A DNA stretch of 64,000 nt. It comes from Balneola vulgaris DSM 17893. GTDB lineage: Bacteria; Bacteroidota; Rhodothermia; Balneolales; Balneolaceae. This document shows positions 8,029 through 16,961 of the stretch, piece after piece. The translations under genes and the position numbers were made by a program. How positions within the stretch are numbered: the stretch's first letter is position 1; each line of letters opens with the position of its first letter. The stretch lies in contig NZ_AQXH01000003.1 in assembly GCF_000375465.1 (NCBI RefSeq), forward strand, positions 62,001 to 126,000. Reading direction: 5' to 3'. The notes under the pieces were generated by a model that was not told where the DNA came from, ran no database searches, and saw only the letters and a program-made list of their open reading frames with translations.

Positions 8029-8771
8029 GGTCTATACTCTTTACTCTTTGTGCCCTTCCAACGTTAGTGTTGGCACAGAACTCAGAACGTGCTACCCAAA
8101 TTTTTGAAGAAGTTGACGCCCGTCGCAATTCAATCACCTACGAACGTACCGACATGAATATGGTGATTTATGATAGCCGAGGTCGAACACGAAAACGTGT
8201 ACTCACCTCCTATTCATATGCTAAAGGGGATGAAGAAAAAACACTCCTTCAGTTTGAAGAGCCTGCCAATGTTCGCGGCACTGGTTTTTTAACTTTAAAT
8301 GATGGTAGCAATGAAGTGCAGAAGCTATACCTGCCTGCACTAGGTCGAATTCAAACTATAACGAGTTCTCAAAAAGGAGACCGATTTATGGGCTCTGACT
8401 TCACTTACGAAGATCTTGGTGACCAAAATCCTGACGACTATGATTTTGAGTTGCTTTCTGAGGAAGGAAATACAGCCATCCTCAAGGCTACTAAAAAAGA
8501 CGACAGTCAGTATGCTTATATCAAGTTCTACATCAATACAGAACGGTACGCCCTTGAAAAGGCGGAGTATTTCGATGAAGAAGATACCATGGTGAAGCGT
8601 TTGGAAGCTTCCAACTTTTCCAATGTTGTAGACAATGTATGGCGTGCCAACACCATGGTGATGTTCGACCTTTCAGCGAATCGAAAAACAGAGCTGAACT
8701 GGAGTAACCGTGTGATTAACGAAAACATCCCTGATTGGCGTTTTACCGAAAGGGCCTTACGCCGAAACTAA
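8010..8771 (+). CDS. Periplasmic outer-membrane lipoprotein-sorting protein (LolA-like)
   Basis: This 253-residue exported protein has a signal peptide of about 22 residues ending LVLAQ. The mature part has a repeating β-strand pattern with TLLQFEEPANVRGTGFL (about 80-96), the segment RFMGSDFTYEDL (about 126-137), and a C-terminal ELNWSNRVINENIPDWRFT. These signatures belong to the COG2834 / LolA-like superfamily, a half-barrel fold that binds lipids or lipoprotein acyl chains in the periplasm. Proteins of this subtype often accompany RND exporters, but none is adjacent here. Its leader lies in the duplicated 140-bp block, and it converges with the stress protein gene downstream. The substrate is unproven. 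Confidence 0.8.
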   Translation: MKTTRFWSILFTLCALPTLVLAQNSERATQIFEEVDARRNSITYERTDMNMVIYDSRGRTRKRVLTSYSYAKGDEEKTLLQFEEPANVRGTGFLTLNDGSNEVQKLYLPALGRIQTITSSQKGDRFMGSDFTYEDLGDQNPDDYDFELLSEEGNTAILKATKKDDSQYAYIKFYINTERYALEKAEYFDEEDTMVKRLEASNFSNVVDNVWRANTMVMFDLSANRKTELNWSNRVINENIPDWRFTERALRRN

Positions 8772-8783
8772 GTATACTCTCTA

Positions 8784-9788
8784 TTACTCTTCTTTTTCCT
8801 TTTTCGACTTTGCTCCTAGTTTTTCAGGCCGGATGGTAAGAACCGGTACTTGTGCGTGTTCCACAATATTCCCAGCTGTTGAGCCTAAGAAGAAGTGTGC
8901 GAGCCCCGTACGTCCATGTGTTGTAAGTACCAGGAGGTCGGCATGTTCGTTGGCATATTCGGTTATTTCATGATGGGCCGATATACCGCGTAACACTTCG
9001 GTCTCGATGGGTATCGATTTATTGTTGTTTCCTTCGGTGTATACGATTCGATCTTCATAAGGAGTACCCGTTCTTTGTAAGCGATACTTACCCTCAAAAT
9101 GATCTGCAAAGAAGGCTTCAATTTTATCCATGATTGCCTCATATGCTGTGGGTTCATCCATTCCAGGAATCGGAGCTAAGTTCCCAAACCCATCATGGGC
9201 GTACAACTCACTAACGTGCAGCAGAGTCAGTTTGGCATCGAATTGATAGGCAAGCTCGAAAGCCGCAGGAAGAGCCTTCATAGAGGTATCAGAAAGGTCA
9301 ACAGGCGATACGATGTTCTCTAGCTTTTCCTTCACGAATACATCATCTACTGTGAGCACTGGTACTTTCGAATAACGAATCACTTTTTTAGTGATGCTTC
9401 CTCTGAACCATTCAGATTCGTGCCCCCCTTTCGAGCTCATCAGTATGAGATCATAGTCGTTTTCTTTGGCATAGCGTGCAATGGCTTCCGAAGGCTTACG
9501 ATCTACCATCACTTTAGCTTTTTCGAGGTATTCTTTGGGGATGTATTCCTTTGCTAGTTCATCCAAGCGTTCTTGGGTGTTCTCTAGGATTTTAGGATAC
9601 ACATCCACATTTAGGTCGAGTGGCAAACCTAAGTGCTCAAAGCTTTCTCCAAAATACATACTCAGTGGCACAATGTGGATCAAGCTGACATCGCAACCAT
9701 AAATATCGATAAAAGTTTTAGCGAGCTTTAAAGCAGCGTGCGATTGAGGTGAAAAGTCGGTTGGGATGAGAATTCTGTCCGCTTTCAT
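8784..9788 (-). CDS. Tandem-domain universal stress protein (UspA family)
   Basis: This 334-residue protein has two Usp domains (about 3-150 and 158-315). Each has the start pattern RILIPTDFS or NIVSPVDLS. Each also has the nucleotide-site signature: SSKGG..RGSITKKV in the first, and THGRTGLAHFFLGSTAGNI in the second, the latter fitting the G-2x-G-9x-G(S/T) ATP-binding motif. The ATG at 9788 is preceded by GGGAGGT, an unusually strong Shine-Dalgarno for this window. It is the last gene of a minus-strand run with DUF368 and pcm, 75 bases behind. It probably acts as a cytoplasmic stress-responsive ATP-binding protein; the exact role is not determined. Confidence 0.88.
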   Translation of the reverse strand: MKADRILIPTDFSPQSHAALKLAKTFIDIYGCDVSLIHIVPLSMYFGESFEHLGLPLDLNVDVYPKILENTQERLDELAKEYIPKEYLEKAKVMVDRKPSEAIARYAKENDYDLILMSSKGGHESEWFRGSITKKVIRYSKVPVLTVDDVFVKEKLENIVSPVDLSDTSMKALPAAFELAYQFDAKLTLLHVSELYAHDGFGNLAPIPGMDEPTAYEAIMDKIEAFFADHFEGKYRLQRTGTPYEDRIVYTEGNNNKSIPIETEVLRGISAHHEITEYANEHADLLVLTTHGRTGLAHFFLGSTAGNIVEHAQVPVLTIRPEKLGAKSKKEKEE

Positions 9789-9862
9789 ACAATACCTCCC
9801 TATTTATTAGTGGTGTTACTATACTATCGTAAACCTATGTGAAGATATTGTGAAGAAAGTAC

Positions 9863-10993
9863 TTACACGCTTTTATTGCGCAACAGATCAAGCCCTCCTA
9901 CCAATACCATTCCAATCAAAATTCCGGCGATGCCACCCCAAAAGTTAACCCCTTCTTTCTTGGCTTTTTGAAGATCTGGCATATAGGGATTCGACTTCAG
10001 CATCTTTTTCTTCACTGTCTCAACTTCAATGCGTTTAAATTCATCAAAAGTGGCATCTGGGTTTATTACATCACCTAATCGTTTGTATTCCGGTAGGTTT
10101 TCATTTACCCCCTCCCGTTGAAGTTGAAGAACGAGTTCATCATCCAATGGCAATTCTTCCACCTCTCTGATTTGCTCTACATACTCCCGCTGTTGATAGG
10201 GCCAGATTACAAAAAGCGAACCTATCAAAAAGCCAATTAATAACGACAATGTTTGTGAATGATAACGGTTCAACAACCACGACAGGAATCTTGAAAAAGC
10301 CGCTAGACCGATGATGGCACCCGCAAAAAATGGCAACAGACCTACGATGCCATCCATGGTTTCAACCCCACCGATCATCCCTATATGAGAAAGCAGGTAA
10401 TCGTATTTCCGCATAATCAGCAGCAGGTAAGAACCTGAGATGCCCGGAAGTATCATGGCGCAAATAGCAATCGCACCACTCAAAAATACAAAAGCAGGAT
10501 GGTCTGGTGTGTCGGCAGGTACAAGGCTTACAATCCAAAGACCTACAAAGATACCCAAGAATAACATACTCCATTCTTTCCAGCGCTTCTGCTCGAGGGC
10601 CTTATACAAAATGTATATGGATCCCACTATTAAGCCGAAAAAGAGCCCGAATACAATTTCAGGATGTGTAAACATATACACTTGAAGTGGAACTACTTTG
10701 GTGAAAAAACCTAAGGCCGTGAATATCCCAAGAAACAGGAACACTAAGAATTTGAGATGTAACTCTTGAAATGCGGTTTTAATCTTAAAGGTAAATAGGG
10801 CTTTTAGAAAGGGTCCGTTTACACTTTTGATGGCATTCAATAAGCGTGCATAAATGCCCAGTATCAACGCCATGGTACCGCCACTCACTCCGGGTACGAT
10901 ATCTGCCGATCCCATCAAAAATCCTTTTATCCATAATAGTGGGGCTTCTTTTAACGACGTTTCGTCGGTTCCTTTACCGGTTGTTTCGGTCAT
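9863..10993 (-). CDS. DUF368 family polyprenyl-phosphate transporter (PopT-like)
   Basis: This polytopic membrane protein of about 376 residues has the DUF368 hallmark GSADIVPGVSGGTMAL near the N-terminus and a second repeat-like motif AMILPGISGSYLLL in the middle. At least eight hydrophobic segments follow, with an acidic soluble stretch near residues 275-345. DUF368 proteins are known to recycle undecaprenyl-phosphate across the cytoplasmic membrane. The ATG at 10993 was preferred over an in-frame GTG at 11008 because it overlaps the pcm stop as ATGA and has GGGGAG just upstream. It is translationally coupled to pcm. Confidence 0.85.
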   Translation of the reverse strand: MTETTGKGTDETSLKEAPLLWIKGFLMGSADIVPGVSGGTMALILGIYARLLNAIKSVNGPFLKALFTFKIKTAFQELHLKFLVFLFLGIFTALGFFTKVVPLQVYMFTHPEIVFGLFFGLIVGSIYILYKALEQKRWKEWSMLFLGIFVGLWIVSLVPADTPDHPAFVFLSGAIAICAMILPGISGSYLLLIMRKYDYLLSHIGMIGGVETMDGIVGLLPFFAGAIIGLAAFSRFLSWLLNRYHSQTLSLLIGFLIGSLFVIWPYQQREYVEQIREVEELPLDDELVLQLQREGVNENLPEYKRLGDVINPDATFDEFKRIEVETVKKKMLKSNPYMPDLQKAKKEGVNFWGGIAGILIGMVLVGGLDLLRNKSV

Positions 10994-11751
10994 TGATTTT
11001 CTCCCCACCCTTTTTCTCCAATCAGTGGTACAAATTTAAAATTATCGTATTCGTCTTGTTGGTATTCCGTTTCAGAAACCCGTGTAATCTTCAGCATCTT
11101 CTGCGTTTTGTTATCCCCTACTGGTATCACCAAAATGCCCCCAATTTTTAGCTGTTTGATTAAATCATCAGGTACAACTGGGGCTCCGGCTGTTACAATG
11201 ATTCCATCGTATGGCGCGTACGTAGGCCACCCAAGGGTGCCATCTCCAGCTTTCAGCAATGGACGATAGCCTTCAGCTCGAAGAGCTTCTTTTGCTCGGT
11301 GATAGAGTTCATTATGACGTTCAACACTATACACTTCCGCACCTAGTTCACATAATACCATGCATTGGTAGCCTGATCCTGTTCCAATCTCTAAAATCTT
11401 CTTCCCCTTTTTTACCTCAAGGAGTTCCGTTTGAGCCGCCACGGTATAGGGCTGTGATATCGTTTGACCAAGGCCTATGGGTAAAGCTGTATCTGTATAA
11501 GCACGATGATGCAAGGCCGTATCTACAAGCTTATGCCGAGGGATAGTGCCAATTGCACTTAACACTTGATGATCTTTTATACCTTTATCACGAAGGAGTT
11601 CCACGAGCTTTTGCCGCGGTCTAACAAATCGTCTTTCTTGTTGGGGGTTATTCACAATGTACTTCCGAAATTGATTACGCTTTAAGTATAGGCATCTGAT
11701 CTGAAAAAAGTAGCCCACGAAAGGACCTTTTTTCATAAAAAATAGATTCAA
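10990..11751 (-). CDS. pcm: Protein-L-isoaspartate O-methyltransferase
   Basis: The SAM-dependent methyltransferase fold is visible. It has the Pcm-specific IPRHKLVD and LPIGLGQTISQPYTVA (substrate site), motif I ILEIGTGSGYQ, motif II region EVYSVER, and ILVIPVG near the end. The enzyme repairs isoaspartyl residues in damaged proteins. At 253 residues it is longer than usual (about 210-220); the extra N-terminus is basic and aromatic and lacks family features. The true start may therefore be the ATG at 11736 or a GTG near 11655. It is the first gene of a minus-strand unit with the DUF368 transporter. Confidence 0.88.
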   Translation of the reverse strand: MNLFFMKKGPFVGYFFQIRCLYLKRNQFRKYIVNNPQQERRFVRPRQKLVELLRDKGIKDHQVLSAIGTIPRHKLVDTALHHRAYTDTALPIGLGQTISQPYTVAAQTELLEVKKGKKILEIGTGSGYQCMVLCELGAEVYSVERHNELYHRAKEALRAEGYRPLLKAGDGTLGWPTYAPYDGIIVTAGAPVVPDDLIKQLKIGGILVIPVGDNKTQKMLKITRVSETEYQQDEYDNFKFVPLIGEKGWGENQ

Positions 11752-11835
11752 ATGATGTTATTTAGTCCAACTATAAATTCACCTATTACATAGCTTTATT
11801 AGCACACAAATTGTAAGTTCGGCATCATTTAGCCT

Positions 11836-12582
11836 ATGGAACTACTCGAACTTCCCATAACCCAAGTTTTTCTCTACGCCCTATTAACGGCTCTTGCCAC
11901 CGGGCTAGGTGCACTCCCCTTCTTTTTCATTAAAAAGATCTCCACTTCTTTCTTGGGGAAGTCGAATGCCGTTGCTGCTGGTTTAATGCTCTCTGCGAGT
12001 TACAATCTCATTTTTGAAGGGTATAAAGAAAGTGAATGGATGACTATTGGGGGTATGCTCGCTGGGGTAATACTCGTGGTGCTTGCTAATAATTGGTTAC
12101 AGAAACGTGATACGCCTGAGCTTAAAGATGTAGTTGGTGGCCGTAAAAAGGAGATGTTACTTTTTCTTGGCATCATGACTGTTCACTCCTTTGCTGAAGG
12201 GATTAGCGTAGGAGTATCTTTTGCAAACACCCTAGAGTTCGGAACATTTATCGCCATTGCCATCGCTATACACAACATTCCTGAAGGGCTTGCCATAAGC
12301 TTAGTTATGGTTCCGAATGGAACCTCGCCTTTGAAAGCGGTTTGGTGGTCTATATTTTCAAGTTTACCGCAGCCTTTAATGGCCGTACCTGCATTTCTAT
12401 TTGTTGAAACCTTTCGCGAATACCTGCCTTTTGGTTTAGGCTTTGCAGCAGGGGCGATGATCTGGATGGTATTTGCCGATCTAATTCCTGAAGCACTCGA
12501 AAAGTGTAAACCCCAAACTATCGGTTTATGGGTAACTCTTGCAATACTAGGTATGAGTGCTTTTCAAGTGTTTATAGGTTAA
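11836..12582 (+). CDS. ZIP family divalent metal transporter
   Basis: This 248-residue membrane protein has about eight hydrophobic segments. Two metal-site motifs typical of ZIP transporters sit in transmembrane helices 4 and 5: HSFAEGISVG (about 117-126) and HNIPEGLAIS (about 146-155). The family imports or exports Zn, Fe or Mn; the direction and metal cannot be decided here. The central loop is short and lacks the long His-rich stretch of many eukaryotic members, as is usual for bacterial ZupT-like proteins. It is divergent from pcm across 84 bases, with a TAAGTTCG sequence resembling a -7 box at about 11813. Confidence 0.85.
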   Translation: MELLELPITQVFLYALLTALATGLGALPFFFIKKISTSFLGKSNAVAAGLMLSASYNLIFEGYKESEWMTIGGMLAGVILVVLANNWLQKRDTPELKDVVGGRKKEMLLFLGIMTVHSFAEGISVGVSFANTLEFGTFIAIAIAIHNIPEGLAISLVMVPNGTSPLKAVWWSIFSSLPQPLMAVPAFLFVETFREYLPFGLGFAAGAMIWMVFADLIPEALEKCKPQTIGLWVTLAILGMSAFQVFIG

Positions 12583-12686
12583 AAAGTTAAATCTTTTTAC
12601 ACCTTTACTTAAAAATTATTCAGTTCCTCTGAACGTTCATTCGTACCTTATGTCCTTATATGAAATTTTCAGAAGAGTTTTAAAAA

Positions 12687-13943
12687 ATGCTCAAAAAGCT
12701 ACACGTTCTATTTACTTTAGGTTTTCTATTCATATTAGCCGCTCCTGCTCAGGCACAAATAAATACTTCTACACTAACCGTTTATCTCGATTGCAGAGAT
12801 TGCAATAGTGAATTTGTTCGCAGCGAAATTGATTTCGTGACTTTTGTTCGTGACCAATCGGTAGCTGAAGTTCAGTTATTAGTAACTCGCCAACGCACAG
12901 GTGGTGGTGGGTCTCAGTTTAGCTTGGATTTTATTGGTTTAGGGGAATACCACAACAAAGACAACAAGGTGGTTTTCATTACACCTCAGTCGGATACCGA
13001 CGAAATTCAACGCAACAAATTAGTGAAGTACATTAAACTTGGTTTAGTAAGCTACCTCGCTGAAAAAGACATTATCGATCGTCTTGATATCACTTACTCA
13101 GGTACTCGTGATAATGCGTCTTCGGAAGAAGAAAAAGTAGATCCATGGAATGGATGGAATTTTGAATTAGGTGCATCTACCAATTTTAGTGGTGAAGAAT
13201 CACGAAAAGATTACCGCATAAACGGGAATTTCCGCGCACAACGAATCACAGAAAATTGGAAAGTGAATTTCAATTACTGGCAAAATTATCGGAATCGAAA
13301 GTTTACTTATACCGATGATAACGACCAGAAAGTAACCAATACATACATCACTGAAGAGCAGAACTTCTTCGGACTTATTGCAAAAAGTTTATCTGACCAT
13401 TGGACTGCTGGTACATACTTACGTGGACAGTCTTCTACTCAGAACAATATCGACCTTCGTATTGCAGCTACACCTTCTCTAGAATACAGTGTATTTCCAT
13501 ATTCGGAATTTGCACGTCGCCTTATCACTTTCAGATATGGTATGTTGGTTGAGCAAAATTACTATACCGAGTCTACGATATTCAAAAAGGAAGAAGAATT
13601 ACTTGTTCGCCAAGAATTAACGGTAGAGAGTAAATTTACTCAGCCATGGGGTGGTGTTGATGGGCGAATTGAACTTCGTAATTACATGCACGACTTCAGC
13701 AAGAACAGCTTAAACTTCAATTTAAGTATGAATATGCGTATCTCGCGCGCGCTTTCCTTTAGAATCTCAGGCCGTTATTCGGTAATCAACGATCAGCTTT
13801 CAATTCCAGGTGGCGACTTAAGTGATGCGGAACGTTTACTAAACTTAAGACAACAAGCTACTTCATATAACTTTGGCGGTTCAGTAGGACTTGAATTCAA
13901 CTTTGGTTCGCTGTACAACAATGTTGTAAACAGCCGTCTCTAA
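12687..13943 (+). CDS. Exported putative outer-membrane beta-barrel protein with CxxC-containing N-terminal domain
   Basis: This 418-residue protein has a clear signal peptide ending AQAQ (about residue 24). An N-terminal globular domain (25-145) starts TVYLDCRDCNSEFVRSEI, which contains a CxxC pair. It is followed by about 260 residues of alternating amphipathic strands with aromatic ends (for example WKVNFNYWQNYRN), ending in SVGLEFNFGSLYNNVVNSRL, as expected of an outer-membrane barrel. I do not recognise a named family. It stands alone between the ZIP gene and a terminator. The function is unknown; the conserved-looking cysteine pair and barrel suggest a cell-surface role. Confidence 0.7.
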   Translation: MLKKLHVLFTLGFLFILAAPAQAQINTSTLTVYLDCRDCNSEFVRSEIDFVTFVRDQSVAEVQLLVTRQRTGGGGSQFSLDFIGLGEYHNKDNKVVFITPQSDTDEIQRNKLVKYIKLGLVSYLAEKDIIDRLDITYSGTRDNASSEEEKVDPWNGWNFELGASTNFSGEESRKDYRINGNFRAQRITENWKVNFNYWQNYRNRKFTYTDDNDQKVTNTYITEEQNFFGLIAKSLSDHWTAGTYLRGQSSTQNNIDLRIAATPSLEYSVFPYSEFARRLITFRYGMLVEQNYYTESTIFKKEEELLVRQELTVESKFTQPWGGVDGRIELRNYMHDFSKNSLNFNLSMNMRISRALSFRISGRYSVINDQLSIPGGDLSDAERLLNLRQQATSYNFGGSVGLEFNFGSLYNNVVNSRL

Positions 13944-13964
13944 AGACTTTTCAATTACGGATAT

Positions 13965-13994
13965 AAAAAAAGGCTGCATGTGCAGCCTTTTTTG
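13965..13994. terminator. Bidirectional intrinsic terminator
   Basis: A perfect 8-bp stem aggctgca/tgcagcct with a 2-base loop lies between an A-run and a T-run, so it can end both the rightward barrel gene and the leftward mscS gene. Confidence 0.85.
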
Positions 13995-14023
13995 TTTGTG
14001 TACAATGTTCTATAAGATGGAAC

Positions 14024-14947
14024 TTATCCTTCTCCACCATCTGAAGAATTAGAACCCATTTGAGTGCCTTCTTTCAGCATAGTATTTAATTTTTCTCCAC
14101 CTCGAATTCCGAAGTCTAAGGTTCTGATTGGGAATGGAATCATAATGTCATTCTCATCATATGCCTTTTTAATAGCCATAATAGCTTCACTTCTAGGGCT
14201 CCAGAAATCTGGGTTCTTAGAAAAGTCTACCCAAAAGCGTACTACGTAATTTATCGAGCTACCACCGAATTCTTCATAGTAGAACTCAATGCCTTTGTCT
14301 TTGTTAATTCCTTCAAGTCCACTTATAGCATCAAGTGTAATGCTACGAGCTTTCTCTAAATCATCCCCATATGAAACACCACATTGTAGGTCGATACGAC
14401 GCTCATTATTCTTAGTGAAATTGGTAAATGGGTTTTCATACACCTCTTTATTCGGGATATATACAATTTGCCCCTGAGGTGTTTTAATTTTTGTATTACG
14501 CAGGTTCAGTTTCTGAACGGTACCATAGTATCCATTACTCTCAATTATATCACCGATACCGAATGGGTGACGAACAGATAACAGTATACCTGAAATAAAA
14601 TTGGCTGCAATATCTTGGAAGGCAAAACCTAGTGCCAAACCAATTATACCGGCACCCGCTAATAGGCTAGTTACGGTACCATCTAAATTCAAGATTCCAA
14701 GTGCTATAAAAACACCTGCACCTAATATTACTACACCCAGCACTGTTTGTGCTAAGTTTACGATTGTTTTATTGTGCGTTACTTTATGTAATAGTTTGCC
14801 CGAATACTTTTTAATGATACTGGCAATCACATAAAACAGTGCAATTACAAGCAGTGCGGCTGCCAAATTCGGCAACATCTCTATGGCTGTATTCAACCAT
14901 GATTCTAATTTATCAACAATGAGGCTGTACCCTTCTTCTAAGTTCAT
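14024..14947 (-). CDS. mscS: Small-conductance mechanosensitive channel (MscS family)
   Basis: This 307-residue protein has three hydrophobic segments (about 24-46, 67-88, 92-125). The third carries the pore-lining Gly/Ala-rich pattern GAGIIGLALGFAFQDIAANF typical of MscS TM3. The following β-domain shows RHPFGIGDIIE and the VYIPNKEV turn, and the C-terminal αβ-domain ends in a conserved IMIPFPIRTLDF. The channel releases solutes during hypo-osmotic shock. A short Gly/Ser-rich tail follows. The length matches the simple MscS class (about 286 in E. coli). It converges with the barrel gene and is divergent from the redoxin-like gene. Confidence 0.92.
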   Translation of the reverse strand: MNLEEGYSLIVDKLESWLNTAIEMLPNLAAALLVIALFYVIASIIKKYSGKLLHKVTHNKTIVNLAQTVLGVVILGAGVFIALGILNLDGTVTSLLAGAGIIGLALGFAFQDIAANFISGILLSVRHPFGIGDIIESNGYYGTVQKLNLRNTKIKTPQGQIVYIPNKEVYENPFTNFTKNNERRIDLQCGVSYGDDLEKARSITLDAISGLEGINKDKGIEFYYEEFGGSSINYVVRFWVDFSKNPDFWSPRSEAIMAIKKAYDENDIMIPFPIRTLDFGIRGGEKLNTMLKEGTQMGSNSSDGGEG

Positions 14948-15054
14948 AGGATGATATTTGGTTAATAATTACTATTGTTTTCACCTTATTAGAATGAAAT
15001 ATCTTCCCCAATTGTTCCCTATTATAATTCAATATCAAACCATTTTAATTATCT

Positions 15055-15684
15055 ATGCGCTTAAATAACTACAAATCAATTACTTTACTTTTACTCACTT
15101 TCTTTTTTTCCTTTCCCCTTGTAGCCCAAGATTATGCGCCGTCTGCGGATAAAGTAAGCCCAGTACTCATTAATTCGACATTACCTGATGTTGAAGTCAA
15201 AGATCTAAACGGGAAATCTCATTCTATGCTCGATTTAGCTAAAGAGAATAAATCTGTATTCATTTTTTACAGAGGTGGATGGTGCCCTTATTGCAACCGT
15301 CATTTAGCGGATCTGAAACAAATCGAAAAAGGCTTAGCCGATATGGGTTACACGGTATATGCAATCAGTGCAGATAGACCAGAACTATTAAGCGAAACCT
15401 TAGATAAAAACGAACTCAGTTATACTTTACTTTCTGATGCGCCTATGACCGCAGCAAAGGCCTTAGGTATAGCCTTCAAAGTTGATGACGCTACTGTTCA
15501 GAGATATAAATCTGTAGGTATAGACTTAGAAGCAGATTCTGGTCACGATCATCATCTATTACCCGCTCCTGCTGTATTTATCACAGATACTGAAGGCATA
15601 ATAAAGTTTAAATATGTGAACCCAGATTACAAGCAACGCATCGATGGCGGAATCTTATTAGCCGCTGCAAAAGCCTTTATGTAA
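15055..15684 (+). CDS. Exported AhpC/TSA-type peroxiredoxin-like protein
   Basis: This 209-residue protein begins with a basic-hydrophobic signal peptide ending PLVAQ (about residue 24). The mature part is a thioredoxin-fold redoxin with FIFYRGGWCPYCNRHLADL (about 74-92). The WCPYC motif and downstream AISADRPE resemble the PRX_like2 branch of the AhpC/TSA superfamily, whose members are thought to reduce peroxides or thiols. A GHDHH stretch near residues 162-166 could bind metal but is unexplained. It is monocistronic and followed by a strong terminator. The catalytic activity is inferred from the fold only. Confidence 0.8.
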   Translation: MRLNNYKSITLLLLTFFFSFPLVAQDYAPSADKVSPVLINSTLPDVEVKDLNGKSHSMLDLAKENKSVFIFYRGGWCPYCNRHLADLKQIEKGLADMGYTVYAISADRPELLSETLDKNELSYTLLSDAPMTAAKALGIAFKVDDATVQRYKSVGIDLEADSGHDHHLLPAPAVFITDTEGIIKFKYVNPDYKQRIDGGILLAAAKAFM

Positions 15685-15706
15685 CCATTCCATATTTTGT
15701 ATTGAT

Positions 15707-15739
15707 AAGGGAAGTATTAGGAAATACTTCCCTTTTTTT
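15707..15739 (+). terminator. Intrinsic terminator of the redoxin gene
   Basis: A perfect 12-bp stem, aagggaagtatt / aatacttccctt, with an AGGA loop is followed by seven T. It separates the redoxin gene from rlmN. Confidence 0.9.
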
Positions 15740-15782
15740 GTTCATAGCCCTTGGCCTAGCTTCTCCGTATCTTTAGCCCATC

Positions 15783-16895
15783 ATGAGTACAGAACAGCTT
15801 TCTTCCAAAACCGACTTAAAATCTCTCAACAAAACAGAACTCTTTGAGTTTTGCACTGAGCTAGGTTTGCCACGTTTTCGAACCGACCAAATCTTCCAGT
15901 GGTTATACCAAAAAGGTGCCGCCTCATTTGAGGAGATGACCAATCTACCGATGGATCTTCGCACTAAACTAGAAGAGATTGCCTTCATCAATAAAATTGA
16001 ATTGGATAGCCAACAGAAGTCGCAAGATGGTACCATAAAGTTTTTGTTCAAACTTTCAGATGAAGGTAAAGACTATAAAGTGGAAGCGGTTTTGATACCG
16101 GATTTCTTCCCTGATGGAGCTGCCAACCGACTAACAGTTTGTGTGTCTTCTCAAGTAGGATGTGTATTCGGATGTGCTTTTTGTGCTACGGGAAAAATGG
16201 GTTTCTTCAGAAACTTAAGCCATGGCGAAGTGGTGGATCAAGTTCAGTACATTAATGAAGTTTCCTTAGCTGAATACGACAAGAAAATCACCAACATCGT
16301 GTATATGGGGATGGGAGAACCACTTCATAATTACAAGACTGTGGTAAATTCTTCTTCTATTATTTGTGACCCTTTGGGCATAGATTTATCACCAAAACGC
16401 ATTACGGTTTCCACGGTAGGCTTAACGAAGCAGATTAAGAAATTAGCTGACGACCAAGAACCCTTCAATCTTGCCATCTCATTACATGCCCCTACAGATG
16501 AAAAGAGAGATAAGATCATGCCGATTAATAGCTCTATGAACTTAGAGAGTTTAGAGGAGGCCGTTCGTTATTACTACCGCAAAACTGAACGTCGCCTTAC
16601 TTATGAGTATCTCTTATTCGATAACTTTAACGATGGCAAAGAGGATGCTAGGAATCTAGCTAAGATTGTGAAGTGGGCGCCTAGCAAGGTGAATATCATC
16701 ATGTATAACAATGTGATGGGTGTGGAGCTCCAAAGAGCCCGTGAGGATCGCTTAAATACCTTCATCAAGGAATTAGCCAAGTTTGATGTCCGAGCTACTG
16801 TACGCCGCTCTAGAGGGGATGACATCGATGCGGGCTGTGGACAGTTAGCTATTCGCGAAGGCGCTCCGAAAGGAAAAACCATCGCAAAATCTTAG
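15783..16895 (+). CDS. rlmN: 23S rRNA (adenine-2503-C2) / tRNA methyltransferase, radical SAM
   Basis: This 370-residue enzyme has the radical-SAM cluster motif CVFGCAFCATGKMGF (Cys127, 131, 134), the GEVVDQV segment, IVYMGMGEPL, and a C-terminal DIDAGCGQL with the second catalytic Cys near residue 355. These features define RlmN, which methylates A2503 of 23S rRNA and position 37 of some tRNAs. The length and N-terminal accessory domain are standard. The ATG at 15783 is preceded at 15768-15775 by TATCTTTA, close to the Bacteroidota -7 box, which would leave a very short leader. Confidence 0.95.
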   Translation: MSTEQLSSKTDLKSLNKTELFEFCTELGLPRFRTDQIFQWLYQKGAASFEEMTNLPMDLRTKLEEIAFINKIELDSQQKSQDGTIKFLFKLSDEGKDYKVEAVLIPDFFPDGAANRLTVCVSSQVGCVFGCAFCATGKMGFFRNLSHGEVVDQVQYINEVSLAEYDKKITNIVYMGMGEPLHNYKTVVNSSSIICDPLGIDLSPKRITVSTVGLTKQIKKLADDQEPFNLAISLHAPTDEKRDKIMPINSSMNLESLEEAVRYYYRKTERRLTYEYLLFDNFNDGKEDARNLAKIVKWAPSKVNIIMYNNVMGVELQRAREDRLNTFIKELAKFDVRATVRRSRGDDIDAGCGQLAIREGAPKGKTIAKS

Positions 16896-16900
16896 CCATA

Positions 16901-16932
16901 AAAAATCCCCTTCATCATAGATCAAGGGGATT
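16901..16932. terminator. Terminator between convergent rlmN and lepB
   Basis: A 9-bp stem aatcccctt/aaggggatt has an A-run on the left, giving a T-tail when read leftwards. It serves lepB on the minus strand and probably also rlmN. Confidence 0.8.
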
Positions 16933-16961
16933 CTTCATTCCATTTAAAAGCGACTGCTTTC

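Noticed and set aside
10846-11151. Plus-strand frames over DUF368/pcm
   Set aside because: Shadows of well-supported minus-strand genes; no domain features.
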